Below are positions 42,911 through 52,323 of a DNA stretch of 64,000 bases, one piece after another. The stretch lies in contig ONJM01000009.1 of the NCBI GenBank assembly GCA_900318145.1, positions 62,001 to 126,000 on the forward strand. Reading direction: 5' to 3'. Positions within the stretch are counted from its first letter, which is position 1. Each line of letters starts with the position of its first letter. A model generated the notes under the pieces. That model ran no database searches. It saw nothing but the letters and a program-made list of their open reading frames with translations, and was not told the DNA's origin. The position numbers were made by a program, and so were the translations under genes. Source of the stretch: an uncultured Eubacteriales bacterium (GTDB taxonomy: Bacteria > Bacillota > Clostridia > Christensenellales > Aristaeellaceae).

Positions 42911-43942
42911 TCAGTCGTTCCCGTCTCCTGTCCGGTATCCGTCCGGGTTCATGCTCTGCCACCGCCAGGAATCAGCGCACATGTCTTCAATGCCGTACTG
43001 CGCTTCCCACCCGAGCTCCTCCCGGGCTTTTCCCGGATCGCAGTAGCATTCGGCGATATCCCCGGGCCGGCGGGGTTTCACGGCGCAGGGAATCGCGTGC
43101 CCGCAGGCGCGTTCAAAAGCGCGCACCACCTCCAGCACGCTGTACCCGTGGCCGGTGCCCAGGTTGTAAACCCGCACCGCGTTCTCTTCCTTGAATTTGC
43201 GGAGCGCCGCCACATGGCCCTTCGCCAGGTCCACAACATGAATATAGTCCCGCACGCCGGTTCCGTCCGGCGTATCGTAATCATCCCCGAACACTCCGAG
43301 CTCCGGCAGCTTTCCGATCGCCACCTGCGCCACATAGGGAACCAGGTTGTTGGGGATACCCTTCGGATCTTCCCCGATTTTTCCGCTCCGGTGCGCGCCG
43401 ATAGGGTTAAAGTACCGCAGCAGGATCACGCTCCATTCCGGATCGGAGGTATGGATATCGGTCAGGATCTGTTCCAGCATCCACTTCGTCCATCCGTACG
43501 GGTTGGTGCACACACCCTTGGGGCATTCCTCGGTGATCGGCACAAAAGCCGGGTCCCCGTATACCGTGGCGGAAGAGCTGAAAATAATTTTCTTCACGCC
43601 GTGCTTCCGCATCAGGTCCGTCAGCGTCAGCGTGCCGTACAGATTGTTCGTGTAATATTCGATGGGCTTCGCCACCGATTCGCCCACCGCCTTGTAGCCC
43701 GCGAAATGAATCACCGCGTCAAAGCTGTGCTCGGCGAAAACCCGTTCCATAGCCGCCCGGTCGCACAGATCCGCCTGGTAAAACACCGGCGTCTTCCCGG
43801 TAATCTCCGCAACCCGGTCCACCGCTTTCCGGCTGGCATTGTACAGGTTGTCCACAATGACAACCTCGTGCCCCGCTTCCAGCAGCTCCACGCAGGTATG
43901 GCTCCCGATGTATCCTGCTCCCCCGGTAACCAGTATTTTCAT
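42911..43942 (-). CDS. galE: UDP-glucose 4-epimerase
   Basis: A 343-residue extended short-chain dehydrogenase interconverting UDP-glucose and UDP-galactose. It has the NAD motif [16 protein letters not shown], catalytic Ser-Tyr-Lys in [11 protein letters not shown] and [11 protein letters not shown], and the GalE-specific RYFNPIGAH. The C-terminus matches GalE with [28 protein letters not shown] lies before the ATG, and a promoter with TTGTTC and TAAAAT is just upstream. It supplies UDP-galactose for surface glycans and galactose use. Confidence 0.95.
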   Translation of the reverse strand: MKILVTGGAGYIGSHTCVELLEAGHEVVIVDNLYNASRKAVDRVAEITGKTPVFYQADLCDRAAMERVFAEHSFDAVIHFAGYKAVGESVAKPIEYYTNNLYGTLTLTDLMRKHGVKKIIFSSSATVYGDPAFVPITEECPKGVCTNPYGWTKWMLEQILTDIHTSDPEWSVILLRYFNPIGAHRSGKIGEDPKGIPNNLVPYVAQVAIGKLPELGVFGDDYDTPDGTGVRDYIHVVDLAKGHVAALRKFKEENAVRVYNLGTGHGYSVLEVVRAFERACGHAIPCAVKPRRPGDIAECYCDPGKAREELGWEAQYGIEDMCADSWRWQSMNPDGYRTGDGND

Positions 43943-43975
43943 TGTCAGCCTCCTGTTACTTCGGTTTCTTCTCTG

Positions 43976-44004
43976 ATTTTACCATGAATTTCCTGAAAGA
44001 ACAA
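43976..44004 (-). promoter_or_regulatory. Promoter of galE-ppaC-degV
   Basis: Minus strand: -35 TTGTTC (43999-44004), 17-base spacer, -10 TAAAAT (43976-43981), about 35 bases before the galE start. Confidence 0.65.
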
Positions 44005-44040
44005 CCGTTTCCCGGCCTCCGGGCGCAATGCCGGTCCGCC

Positions 44041-44070
44041 TTGAACGCGCGGCGGTTTTTGTGATAGAAT
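44041..44070 (+). promoter_or_regulatory. Promoter of the Lgt-like gene
   Basis: Plus strand: -35 TTGAAC (44041-44046), 18-base spacer, -10 TAGAAT (44065-44070), followed by a GC-rich leader of about 50 bases. Confidence 0.65.
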
Positions 44071-44128
44071 AGCCGGTGCTGCGGCCCGGCCGCGGCGAAA
44101 AACGCCCGCGCACACGGAGGTGTTCGGA

Positions 44129-45097
44129 ATGGATATCAGTACGCCGTATAATCTCACTGCCTACCTGATCGCAATGGGAGCGAGCGCGTTGTGCGCCTGC
44201 GCCCTGCTCTTTTTCAGCTTCCGGAAGGAGCCTGCCGTCCGCGCGGACCAGGCTCTTTCCATGAGCGCCTGCGTTCTGCTGCTGGGCTGCCTGCTCGGGA
44301 TTCTGGGCGCCAAGCTGTTTTATTTCATATTCAATCTTTCCTATCTGCTGCAGCAGGATGCCGGCGCGTTCTGGACTTCCCTGCGCGCGGAGGAGCTGTC
44401 CTACTACGGCGGCGTCGCCGGTGTAACCCTCGCGGCCGCGCTGACCGGAAAGCTCTTCGGCCTTCGTCCTGTGCGGGCGCTGAACGCCTTCGCCCCTGCC
44501 GGGGCGCTGATGGCCGCCGCCGCGCGCTTTGCGGAATACTTCCTCTACCCGGTCGGAACCGGCGCCTATCTTGACGCCGCGCTGCCTTTCCCGCTGGCGG
44601 TCGGCGTCTGGTACAGCGAGGATTATACGGAATATGTTCTGGCCGTCTTCATGTTCGAGGGCCTGGTTTCCCTGGCCGCCTTCGCGCTTTCCCTGGCGCA
44701 CCGCGGCGAGCCGCGCCGTTTTCTCCGCACGCTGTTCTACCTCTGTATGCCGCAGGTCCTGCTGGAAAGCCTTCGCAATGATTCCATCAGCCTGCTGTTC
44801 ATCAAACTGGAGCAGCTGACCTGCTTCCTGTTTGTGGAAGGCGTGCTGGTGTGGTACGGCTGGGCCTGCAGAAAAAAAGGCTTCTCCGCGTGGATTCCGG
44901 CCGTTGCCGGCCTCGTGGTCTGCGGGCTGACGGTTCTTGAGGAGTTTATGCTCGACGGCAAGGTGCGCGTCGGCGGCACGTTTGTTCCCGAAATCATTAC
45001 CTATTCCATGATGGCCGCCGGCCTGGCGGTGCTCGCCGTCATGGAGCACCGGGGGAACCGCCTGCTTTACCTGGAAAAATCCGCGCTGGCGAAATAA
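44129..45097 (+). CDS. Degenerate prolipoprotein diacylglyceryl transferase (Lgt)-like membrane protein
   Basis: A 322-residue multi-pass membrane protein with the layout of Lgt. The family segment normally read as GGRIGYVLF appears as GAKLFYFIF. The one with the catalytic histidine (SFHGGLIG) appears as SYYGGVAG, and the signature G-x-GRxGNFIN is reduced to AAAARFAEYF. Important Lgt residues are thus changed although the arginine remains, so ordinary lipoprotein transferase activity is doubtful. A true Lgt is expected elsewhere. The ATG at 44129 is seven bases after GGAGGT. Its last 31 bases overlap the convergent gene at 45067. Confidence 0.72.
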   Translation: MDISTPYNLTAYLIAMGASALCACALLFFSFRKEPAVRADQALSMSACVLLLGCLLGILGAKLFYFIFNLSYLLQQDAGAFWTSLRAEELSYYGGVAGVTLAAALTGKLFGLRPVRALNAFAPAGALMAAAARFAEYFLYPVGTGAYLDAALPFPLAVGVWYSEDYTEYVLAVFMFEGLVSLAAFALSLAHRGEPRRFLRTLFYLCMPQVLLESLRNDSISLLFIKLEQLTCFLFVEGVLVWYGWACRKKGFSAWIPAVAGLVVCGLTVLEEFMLDGKVRVGGTFVPEIITYSMMAAGLAVLAVMEHRGNRLLYLEKSALAK

Positions 45098-46002
45098 ATT
45101 ATATCCCCGATATCCCTCGCGTTGTTTTTCGTATCCTCCAGGTTTACCTGGCTCTTCAGATAAATCATCTGCGCGGAGTTTCCTCCGTCCAGCACATACA
45201 GCGTCCTGCACGACGGCACGAGGCTGAGCGCGAAATCCCTGAACTGCGCCAGGTCCATGCCGTCCCAGCATGTCAGCACAAAATAGCTCAGCCGGTCGAT
45301 CTGGCCGATGCACATCCGTGCCGTATGCTCGTCCGGGTTAGCGCCCCAGGGTGAATGCGCGGGATCTGTGACATATTCGTCCGCGACGGGTTCCCCGTTC
45401 AGCACCAGCGCCGGTCCGAACTGGAAGGCGTTGATCACTTTCCTGCCGTCAATCTCTTCCTTGCTGATTCCGGCAAGCTCCGGCCCGCCCGGAATCACAT
45501 GGAAATCCCCTTCCTCGTCAATCATCAGCATGTCGAGTTTTTCAGCCAGCGTGTCCCGGTATATTTTCCCCTGGCGCAGGCAGAACTTGCTGCTTTCGGT
45601 CTGCACGTGGAAATTGCTGAAATCCCCGTTGACGGCGAGCACCGCGTTCACCCGTTTGGCCATGTTCTTGGCCGGGCACCACCGGGCGCGGTTGAAATCG
45701 GTTGGATCTGCCGCCGCCGTCCGCAGCTGCGAAGCGTGCTGAATCTGCACCAGGGCATAGAAGTAGAATACCTTTCCCTGGTTCGGCACATCCGTCTTTC
45801 CCTTGAAAAACTGAACGCTGATCGTGGGATCCTCGTATGATTCGGGATTTGATTTGTATGTCTGCTTATAAGGCGCGCCGCCGGAAAGGTCGATCGGAAG
45901 TACAGCAATTTCACTTTCCGCAAACCCCGCGGCCGCTGCCGCCGCCAGCAGCATGGTGATCAGCGCCAGCAGGCTGATCCGGATCATCGTCTTTTTTTTC
46001 AT
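45067..46002 (-). CDS. Exported phosphodiester glycosidase (NAGPA) domain protein (copy 1)
   Basis: A 311-residue exported protein: signal peptide to about residue 30, then a NAGPA/DUF2233-type domain. Key segments are AVLAVNGDFSNF, FQFGPALVLNGEPV and LDGGNSAQMIYL, with the RMCIGQIDRLSYFVLT strand between them. Characterised relatives cleave GlcNAc-1-phosphodiester caps; bacterial ones are linked to cell-wall or polysaccharide phosphodiesters, and some to sporulation. The start at 46002 has AGGAGGG upstream. It follows a PIG-L gene on the same strand. A close paralog begins at 63067. Confidence 0.86.
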   Translation of the reverse strand: MKKKTMIRISLLALITMLLAAAAAAGFAESEIAVLPIDLSGGAPYKQTYKSNPESYEDPTISVQFFKGKTDVPNQGKVFYFYALVQIQHASQLRTAAADPTDFNRARWCPAKNMAKRVNAVLAVNGDFSNFHVQTESSKFCLRQGKIYRDTLAEKLDMLMIDEEGDFHVIPGGPELAGISKEEIDGRKVINAFQFGPALVLNGEPVADEYVTDPAHSPWGANPDEHTARMCIGQIDRLSYFVLTCWDGMDLAQFRDFALSLVPSCRTLYVLDGGNSAQMIYLKSQVNLEDTKNNARDIGDIIYFASADFSR

Positions 46003-46048
46003 GGTTCCCTCCTGCAATCTGTATATTCACGCGAATCGCACCGGATTC

Positions 46049-47791
46049 TCAGGGGATGTTTTCAAACAGGTCATCTTTTTTCACGTCTTCCCCGACCCTG
46101 GAAAAAAAGAGGCCGAAGAGGCGGTTGTCATACAGGACGCCGTGTTTGTCCATCTGGAAGGCCTCCTGCTGGGACCGGTGCTTGCTGTATGCTTCCTTTG
46201 CCAGGAAAATCGGCGTCAGCGTCTTCTCCGTCCCGTCCTCCGGGGGCCGGGTCCAGTCCATTTCAATCTGTCCCTGTTCATACAGGTGGATATATACCTT
46301 CTTTACTTCCCAGGGGTCCAGGCCGGAATCCGGATCGCAGGACGCGTCCCCCGCCAGGACGGCGGCCTCGGAAATCAGCTCCGCTGTCAGAATATGCTGT
46401 ACGTGGCCGTACTCGCCGTTAAAATCGTGTGTCACCACCACTTCCGGGCGGTATTTCCGGATCACCCGCACCATTTCCAGCAGCGGATCCCGCTTCACAT
46501 CCTGCGATACGTTCCTCCACATGCTTTTGGCTACGTTTATGCTGCCTACCAGGCCGTCCCGCCAGCCCATGAACACCGGATGGTATTTCATGCCTGCCGT
46601 CCACAGGCCGTCCAGCGCCTCCGCGTAGCGGTCCCGGCCGCAGTCGGCCATATAGACCACGCCGACCGTCTTTCCGGCCGCGCAGTAGAACGGAATCATT
46701 CCGCCGAAAAAGAGCAGCTCGTCGTCCTGATGGGCGGAGAACAGCAGCAGGTCCACCTTGTCCGGAAGGGGTTCCCACCGCTGCACCGCGAACGCCGCGT
46801 ATTCCTCCGGGTAAATCCTTACGGTACCCAGGGCACACCGGCGTCCTGCCGGCGTGACCGTAATCCCGCCGACCTTGTCGTCCAGGGCAACGCTGTCCGC
46901 GTAAAAACCGGTTTCATAACGTGTTTCCGAGAGCTTTTCGCCGTTTCTTCCGGTCAGGATAACCGTGAAGTGCTCCGGCGGTTTTTTCCATTCCAGCGTC
47001 AGCAGCGCGGCGTTCACATCCGCGGGTATCTCAATTTTCAGGGAAGGATTCTCCTCCCTGGGAGACCAGGCTGATTCCACATTGCTGTCCAGCAGCGACT
47101 TGTAGGGAATTTTGCACAGGTCCGTAATGTGGCGCGGATCCTTTTCCCTGCCCGGCGCCGTAAAAAACAGCCTGCCGAGCACATACTGCTTCCCGCCGGC
47201 GCTTCCCTGGATTACCAGCGTTTTCCGGCCGCCCGCAAGCCTGCCTGCGTTGACGCTCTGATCCATCACCGACGCGCTGACGGTGTCCGACGGCTCCTTC
47301 AGCTGCAGAACCAGCGCTTTTTCCAGCGCAAGCGCGCGCTCATCCCATATATACAGGAAAAGCGTATCCACCGCTTCCGGCGCCCAGAGGTCGCCGGAAA
47401 ATGTCAGATATCCGAAAAGCGTCTGCGCCTGGATCGGGTTCTCCACCCGCAGTGTATCCGAGATGGATTCCGCCGTTTGCTCCGCCGCTTCCCCTGTCAG
47501 ATCCAGCAGGTCTTTATGAATATAGCCGGTTTTCCCGTTGGCTTCCGCGAAATAATGGATTCCCTCCCTGCCGAGCACAGACACGGCCGTCCCCTTTTTC
47601 AGGCGGATCCGCTCCCCGGATTCGAAGCTCCCGACGGAAAAGGTCGCGGCGTTATTGACCGTCCCCAGCATCCTGAAGGACTGCGGACAGGAGCTTGTGA
47701 AGCCGGACGCGCCAGCGGCGGCGCACAGTGCGGAAAACAGCAGGCAGATCCCTGCGAGAATAACGGTAACCAGTTGCCTCGGACGCTTCAT
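46049..47791 (-). CDS. Exported PIG-L family deacetylase-like protein with SH3-like domain (copy 3)
   Basis: A 580-residue secreted protein, the closest relative in the window of the gene at 32518. It has the signal peptide, then FTSSCPQSFRMLG, an SH3-like segment (KGTAVSVLGREGIHYFAEAN), beta-rich middle domains, and a PIG-L domain with SAHQDDELLFFGG and the distal histidine in EYGHVQHILT. As in that copy the metal motif has Gln in place of Pro. The start MKRPRQL at 47791 has GGAGGAG five bases upstream. It is followed on the same strand by the phosphodiester glycosidase-domain gene, which suggests joint action on a surface polymer. Confidence 0.85.
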   Translation of the reverse strand: MKRPRQLVTVILAGICLLFSALCAAAGASGFTSSCPQSFRMLGTVNNAATFSVGSFESGERIRLKKGTAVSVLGREGIHYFAEANGKTGYIHKDLLDLTGEAAEQTAESISDTLRVENPIQAQTLFGYLTFSGDLWAPEAVDTLFLYIWDERALALEKALVLQLKEPSDTVSASVMDQSVNAGRLAGGRKTLVIQGSAGGKQYVLGRLFFTAPGREKDPRHITDLCKIPYKSLLDSNVESAWSPREENPSLKIEIPADVNAALLTLEWKKPPEHFTVILTGRNGEKLSETRYETGFYADSVALDDKVGGITVTPAGRRCALGTVRIYPEEYAAFAVQRWEPLPDKVDLLLFSAHQDDELLFFGGMIPFYCAAGKTVGVVYMADCGRDRYAEALDGLWTAGMKYHPVFMGWRDGLVGSINVAKSMWRNVSQDVKRDPLLEMVRVIRKYRPEVVVTHDFNGEYGHVQHILTAELISEAAVLAGDASCDPDSGLDPWEVKKVYIHLYEQGQIEMDWTRPPEDGTEKTLTPIFLAKEAYSKHRSQQEAFQMDKHGVLYDNRLFGLFFSRVGEDVKKDDLFENIP

Positions 47792-47824
47792 AATCTCCTC
47801 CGGCTTGCATTTCACTGATTTTAT

Positions 47825-47854
47825 ATTATAGCATTAAACCCGATCCGCGGGCAA
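47825..47854 (-). promoter_or_regulatory. Promoter of the PIG-L / phosphodiester glycosidase unit
   Basis: Minus strand: -35 TTGCCC (47849-47854), 18-base spacer, extended -10 TGCTATAAT (TATAAT at 47825-47830). Confidence 0.7.
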
Positions 47855-47942
47855 CCGCGGCGCTTCTCCTGCCGGTTCTTTTTTGCTGTTTTTTCCCCTG
47901 CCGCCCGGCAGGTTTTTCTCCGGGAGGAGGAACAAAACCCTG

Positions 47943-47970
47943 TTGAAGAATCGTCAGATTTATGTAATAC
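47943..47970 (+). promoter_or_regulatory. Possible promoter of the CHAP amidase gene
   Basis: Plus strand: TTGAAG (47943-47948), 16-base spacer, TAATAC (47965-47970). The boxes are weak matches; the position 75 bases before the start codon fits. Confidence 0.45.
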
Positions 47971-48045
47971 TTGTTTTCGTCAGAGGGGCCGGCGCGGTTG
48001 TATGAAAACGCGCGCCCCTGCAGGAAAGAAAGGAATGTATGCCAT

Positions 48046-48792
48046 ATGAAACGGATTCTCTCCCTGCTGATGCTGCTGGTGACGGTGTTCTGCGCTTCCT
48101 CCGCCGGAGCGGCCGGATCGAAGGCCTCGCCGACGCCGCCTCCCGCGGAGCTGGACGAAACCTTCACGGAAGAGATCCCCTTCGAAATTCAGAACCTGCT
48201 GGACATCGTCCGTACCGAGCTGGAGGAGACCGGCGGGAAAAACCTGAAGAAGAAAAACAAGTACACTGCCTGGTTCAATCAGTATGAGTGGGAATGGTGC
48301 GCCGGATTTGTCACCTGGTGCATGAAGGAAGCAGGCATTCCCCAGGAGGATTACCGCACGATCGAACCCGCGGAGAAGGAAGGCGTCTATCACGCCACCG
48401 CCTCCGCCCCCGGCAAGATGGTGGAAGGCTACTCCCGCATGTACCGGACCACCATGATCCCCCGGAAGGGCTTCATCGCCGTTTACGGCAGCAAAAACTA
48501 CGGAAAATTCTGGCATGTGGGCTTCGTGTATGATGTGGAAAAGCTCGATAACGGCCGGCTCCGCCTCACCACCATCGAGGGAAATGTGAACAACCACAGC
48601 GTATGCATGTTTGTCCGGGATTATGATCCCCGCAGCGAAAAGAAAACCTCCAACTTTTTCCAGGTGCCAAAGGACGAACGCGTCCGGGAGGAGGATAAGA
48701 CTTTCTCCTACAAGTTCACCTACAATGACAAAACCCAGTATGTAACGATGTTCCTGATGCCCTGGGTCCCGGAGTCCGCCGGAGAGGAGTAA
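48046..48792 (+). CDS. Exported CHAP-domain amidase/peptidase
   Basis: A 248-residue secreted protein: signal peptide (MKRILSLLMLLVTVFCASSA), a proline-rich linker, then a CHAP-type cysteine hydrolase. The likely nucleophile is Cys85 in EWEWCAGFVTWCMKEAGI, and the partner histidine is His157 in KFWHVGFVYDV. The later segment RLTTIEGNVNNH fits the third position. Such enzymes cut peptide bonds of peptidoglycan. The ATG at 48046 is the only in-frame start near the signal peptide; the ribosome site GAAAGGA is rather far. A strong terminator follows. Confidence 0.85.
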   Translation: MKRILSLLMLLVTVFCASSAGAAGSKASPTPPPAELDETFTEEIPFEIQNLLDIVRTELEETGGKNLKKKNKYTAWFNQYEWEWCAGFVTWCMKEAGIPQEDYRTIEPAEKEGVYHATASAPGKMVEGYSRMYRTTMIPRKGFIAVYGSKNYGKFWHVGFVYDVEKLDNGRLRLTTIEGNVNNHSVCMFVRDYDPRSEKKTSNFFQVPKDERVREEDKTFSYKFTYNDKTQYVTMFLMPWVPESAGEE

Positions 48793-48805
48793 TACAGGCC
48801 GTTCC

Positions 48806-48845
48806 GCACCGGATCTCCCGAAGAAGGAGATCCGGTGCTGTTTTT
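48806..48845 (+). terminator. Rho-independent terminator after the CHAP gene
   Basis: A 13-base perfect stem (GCACCGGATCTCC at 48806-48818, complement at 48826-48838, seven-base loop) is followed by TGTTTTT. Confidence 0.9.
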
Positions 48846-48893
48846 GGGCGGTTTTCCGGCCAAAAATGATTTGTATGCACAAACCGCAAAACA

Positions 48894-48902
48894 TGATATA
48901 AT
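48894..48902 (+). promoter_or_regulatory. Extended -10 promoter of the adenylation/ACP/oxoamine synthase gene
   Basis: TGATATAAT, with TATAAT at 48897-48902. TTGTAT at 48871-48876 is 20 bases away, too far for a normal -35. The leader to the start codon is about 100 bases. Confidence 0.6.
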
Positions 48903-49008
48903 GAGATGATGCGGTTGTGACGGGGCTTTATTGCTGTTTTATACGTCCTTATTTTCACCCCGCTCCCGCAGGACAAACGCTCAAGCCGACATTCGGAAGG
49001 AGGCCATC

Positions 49009-52000
49009 ATGAGCAATATGGATATTCTGCAGGTCAGCGCGCGTCTGGAGGAAGACCGCCGGCTCTGCGTCCTGTTTGACATTCTGCGGGATTACGGGGA
49101 CACGCCTGCCGCTCTCTGGCTGAAGGGAGACAAGGAGCTGTCCCTTTCCTTCGCGGAAATGACCCGCCGGGCGGACGATTACGCCGCGTATCTTACCGCC
49201 AATACGCCTGAAGGCGGCTGGATCGCCATCGCCGTGGACACCTGCCCCAACTGGCCCACCCTGTTCTGGGGCGTCATCCGTTCAGGGCACAACGTGCTGC
49301 TGCTGGACGCCTCCGCGGCGGACAGTATGGTGCAGAGCCTCCTGGAGGAAGCGGGCTGCAAAGTGATCATCTCCCGCAAGCCCCGGGGGCTGACCGGCGA
49401 TATCCGGCAGATCGACTATAAAGCCGTCGCCGACTCGCCGCGCACCATCGGCTTCACCCCTGTCTGGGGCGATTATGTGGCCATGTGCACCAGCGGAACC
49501 ACCGGCCGCAGCCGGATCTTCGCCTATTCCGGCGCGGCAGTCTGCGAACAGGCGCTGGCCACCGTGCAGATTCACCGGGAGAACACCCGGATCATCCGGG
49601 AGGATAACCGCGGCCGCCGCGCGCTGGCTTTCCTGCCTTTCCATCATGTGCTGGGTTTTATGGCCAACGTTGTGCTGGTTCCCTTCTGCGGCGCTGCCAA
49701 CGTGTACCTGCCGGACCGGACGCCCAATTCCATCATGAACGTCTGCCGTCACTTCCCGCCCAACCTGCTGATCGTCGTGCCGCTTGTCGGCAACAACCTG
49801 ATCAAGTCCCTGAAGAAATCGGTCAAAAAGGAAAAGCCCTTCAGGCGCTGGCTTTTTAAAGTTTCCTCCGCCCTGTCGCTGGGCGTGCAGTCCGTGGCGC
49901 CGTCTTTCGGCCTGCGCCTCGCGGAAAAAAAGCTTTTTGCTTCCGTTGATTCCCGCCTGCTGGGCACTGAGGTGGACGTGGTGATTCTCGGCGGCAGCCA
50001 TACGCCGCTGGAAACCCTGCGCACCCTGAACGCCCTGGGGTACTACACCGTCAACGGTTTCGGAATGACCGAAACCGCCATCAACGGTTTTGAAACCTCC
50101 CTGAGCCTGCGCAAAAGGCTGAACGGCTCTGTCGGCGCCACCCTCGGCGCCGCCGAGTACCGCATTGCCGGCGGGGAAAACGCCGCGGGGGAACTGCAGA
50201 TCCGCGGTGCCGGCATTCATTCCGGCCGCGTTGTGAAGGGCGAAATCCTTCCGCCGGATACGCTGGACGGCGGCTGGTTCCCGACCGGCGACGTCGCGAA
50301 GATGGACGCTTCCGGCCGTGTTTTCATCAAAGGGCGCCTGAAGGATGTCATCATCAACGAATCCGGTGAAAACGTCTATCCGGATGATCTGGAGGATTCC
50401 TTCGCTTCCCTTCCCGGCGTGGAGCAGCTCTGCGTGGTGGGCTTCCCCCGCAACAAGCGGGATAACAACGAGGACGTGGTCCTCGTGCTGAATGTCGGCG
50501 AGAACTACACCGACAAGAATTACCTGAACGCGCTGGCCGGCAGAATCGCCGCGGTCAACGCGCGGCTCCCCCTCTACGCCCAGCTGGACCGGGCGCTCGT
50601 CACACCCATGTCCCTGCCCCTGGTCAGCGGAATCAAGGTCAAGCGGATAGAGCTGAAGCGCCTGTATGAAGAGAAGGAACTGATCTACAAGGAGCTGGAT
50701 CTCCGGGCGCAGAGCGCCGGCGCGGAAGTGGCCGTTTCCGAAAAAGCCCGCACCAAGTCCGCCGTGCAGGATGAAATCCGCAGGAAGGTCCGGGCGATGT
50801 ACGCGGAAGCCCTGGATATCCCGGAGAAGGAAATCTCCGACAGCGCGAATTTCATCGAGGATCTGCAGGGCGACAGCCTCCAGGTGCTCAGTATTGCCCT
50901 GAAAGCCGAAGAGGAATGGGGAATCACCATTCCCGCCGAAGAATACGGCCAGTGCGCCACCGTGGAGAGCATGTCCCGCGTGGTGGAGGATCTGCTGAAC
51001 GGCACCGCCGATACCGGCAAACCACGGGAACGCGTTCCCGTGCGTCCCATCACGCGCTTCGAGGATTCCCCCGAATACCTGCATTTCCTGGAACGCCAGA
51101 AGGCGCTCGTCGGAAACGGTGACAATCCCTATTTCGTCGCCCATGAGTCGCCCCTGCTGGATACCGGCATCGTCGACGGAAAGGAAATTCTCGAATTCGG
51201 CAGCTACAATTATGTCGGAATGAGCGGCCGAAAGGAAGTCATGGACGCCGCGAAGGCTGCCATCGACAAATACGGCACCAGCGCCAGCGGCAGCCGCCTG
51301 CTGGCCGGTGAAAAAATGATCCACAAGGAGCTGGAAAAAGAACTGGCCGACTGGAAGCATACCGAGGACGCCATCGTCTGCGTCGGCGGCCATTCCACCA
51401 ATGTCACCTTCGTGGGCAACTTCTGCGGCAAAAATGACCTGATTCTTTACGACGCCCTGGCCCACAATTCCATCGAGCAGGGCTGCAAGCTGAGCGACGC
51501 GACGTCCCGGCCCTTCCCCCACAGTGATGTGGCGGCGCTGGAAACCATCCTGAAGAGCCAGCGCGCCTATTTCGAAAAAGTCCTTATCGTCATTGAGGGT
51601 GCCTACAGCATGGACGGCGATATCGCTCCCGTGCCGGATTTTGTCCGTGTCAAGAAGGAGTACGGCTGCTTCCTCATGGTGGACGAGGCCCACAGCGCCT
51701 GCGTCATCGGCGAGCACGGCGGCGGCGTGGACGAGTACTTCAATCTGGACGGCAATGATATCGATATCAAGTACGGCACCCTTTCCAAGGGCCTGGGCAC
51801 CTGCGGCGGCTATCTGGCCGGAAAGAAGTGCCTGATTGATTACCTACGGTACAATATGCCCGGCTTTGTCTTCTCCGTCGGTATTTCCCCGGCGCTTGCC
51901 GCCGGCTCCCTGGCCGCCATCCGTACCCTGCGCAGCCACCCGGAGATCATGGAACACCTGCGCACCGCGATCCGTTCTTTCACCGAGAGTGCCAAACGCC

Positions 52001-52275
52001 GCCACCTGGACATCTGCCTGGCAGGCGAAACCGCCGTCCTTCCCGTTCTGGTCGGCAAGGACGAGGACGCGTGGTTCCTGTCCAACGAACTGAAAAAGCG
52101 GGGAGTCAGCGTTCCCCCCGCCATGTATCCCGCCGTTCCGAAGGGCAAAGCCCGCCTCCGCTTCTGCGTGATCAGCGAACATAAGCCGGAGCAGATCGAA
52201 CGCGCCCTGGATATTCTGGAAAGCACCGCCGCGGAATTCGGCATCGAACTCCCGCGCCGGAACTATGATCAGTAA
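49009..52275 (+). CDS. Adenylation - acyl carrier - alpha-oxoamine synthase trimodular fusion
   Basis: A 1088-residue enzyme with three parts. Residues 1-565 are an AMP-forming acyl-activating domain: TSGTTGRSR (161-169), GMTET (352-356), TGD (426-428), GRLKD (442-446) and a lysine near 543-545 in SGIKVKR. Residues about 585-665 are an acyl carrier domain with the phosphopantetheine serine Ser623 in GDSLQVL. Residues about 700-1088 are a PLP enzyme of the BioF/KBL/serine palmitoyltransferase group: GSYNYVGMSG, GTSASGSRLLAG, ALAHNS, DEAHS (892-896) and the PLP lysine Lys927 in TLSKGLGT. Logic of the parts: a carboxylic acid is activated, tethered and condensed with an amino acid, losing CO2, to give an alpha-amino ketone. 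A sphingoid-base-like lipid is one option. The ATG is five bases after AAGGAGG. Confidence 0.9.
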   Translation: MSNMDILQVSARLEEDRRLCVLFDILRDYGDTPAALWLKGDKELSLSFAEMTRRADDYAAYLTANTPEGGWIAIAVDTCPNWPTLFWGVIRSGHNVLLLDASAADSMVQSLLEEAGCKVIISRKPRGLTGDIRQIDYKAVADSPRTIGFTPVWGDYVAMCTSGTTGRSRIFAYSGAAVCEQALATVQIHRENTRIIREDNRGRRALAFLPFHHVLGFMANVVLVPFCGAANVYLPDRTPNSIMNVCRHFPPNLLIVVPLVGNNLIKSLKKSVKKEKPFRRWLFKVSSALSLGVQSVAPSFGLRLAEKKLFASVDSRLLGTEVDVVILGGSHTPLETLRTLNALGYYTVNGFGMTETAINGFETSLSLRKRLNGSVGATLGAAEYRIAGGENAAGELQIRGAGIHSGRVVKGEILPPDTLDGGWFPTGDVAKMDASGRVFIKGRLKDVIINESGENVYPDDLEDSFASLPGVEQLCVVGFPRNKRDNNEDVVLVLNVGENYTDKNYLNALAGRIAAVNARLPLYAQLDRALVTPMSLPLVSGIKVKRIELKRLYEEKELIYKELDLRAQSAGAEVAVSEKARTKSAVQDEIRRKVRAMYAEALDIPEKEISDSANFIEDLQGDSLQVLSIALKAEEEWGITIPAEEYGQCATVESMSRVVEDLLNGTADTGKPRERVPVRPITRFEDSPEYLHFLERQKALVGNGDNPYFVAHESPLLDTGIVDGKEILEFGSYNYVGMSGRKEVMDAAKAAIDKYGTSASGSRLLAGEKMIHKELEKELADWKHTEDAIVCVGGHSTNVTFVGNFCGKNDLILYDALAHNSIEQGCKLSDATSRPFPHSDVAALETILKSQRAYFEKVLIVIEGAYSMDGDIAPVPDFVRVKKEYGCFLMVDEAHSACVIGEHGGGVDEYFNLDGNDIDIKYGTLSKGLGTCGGYLAGKKCLIDYLRYNMPGFVFSVGISPALAAGSLAAIRTLRSHPEIMEHLRTAIRSFTESAKRRHLDICLAGETAVLPVLVGKDEDAWFLSNELKKRGVSVPPAMYPAVPKGKARLRFCVISEHKPEQIERALDILESTAAEFGIELPRRNYDQ

Positions 52276-52323
52276 TCTCATTATCTGACGGCCGCCGGCC
52301 GCTGTTATGAGGAGGATATTGTT

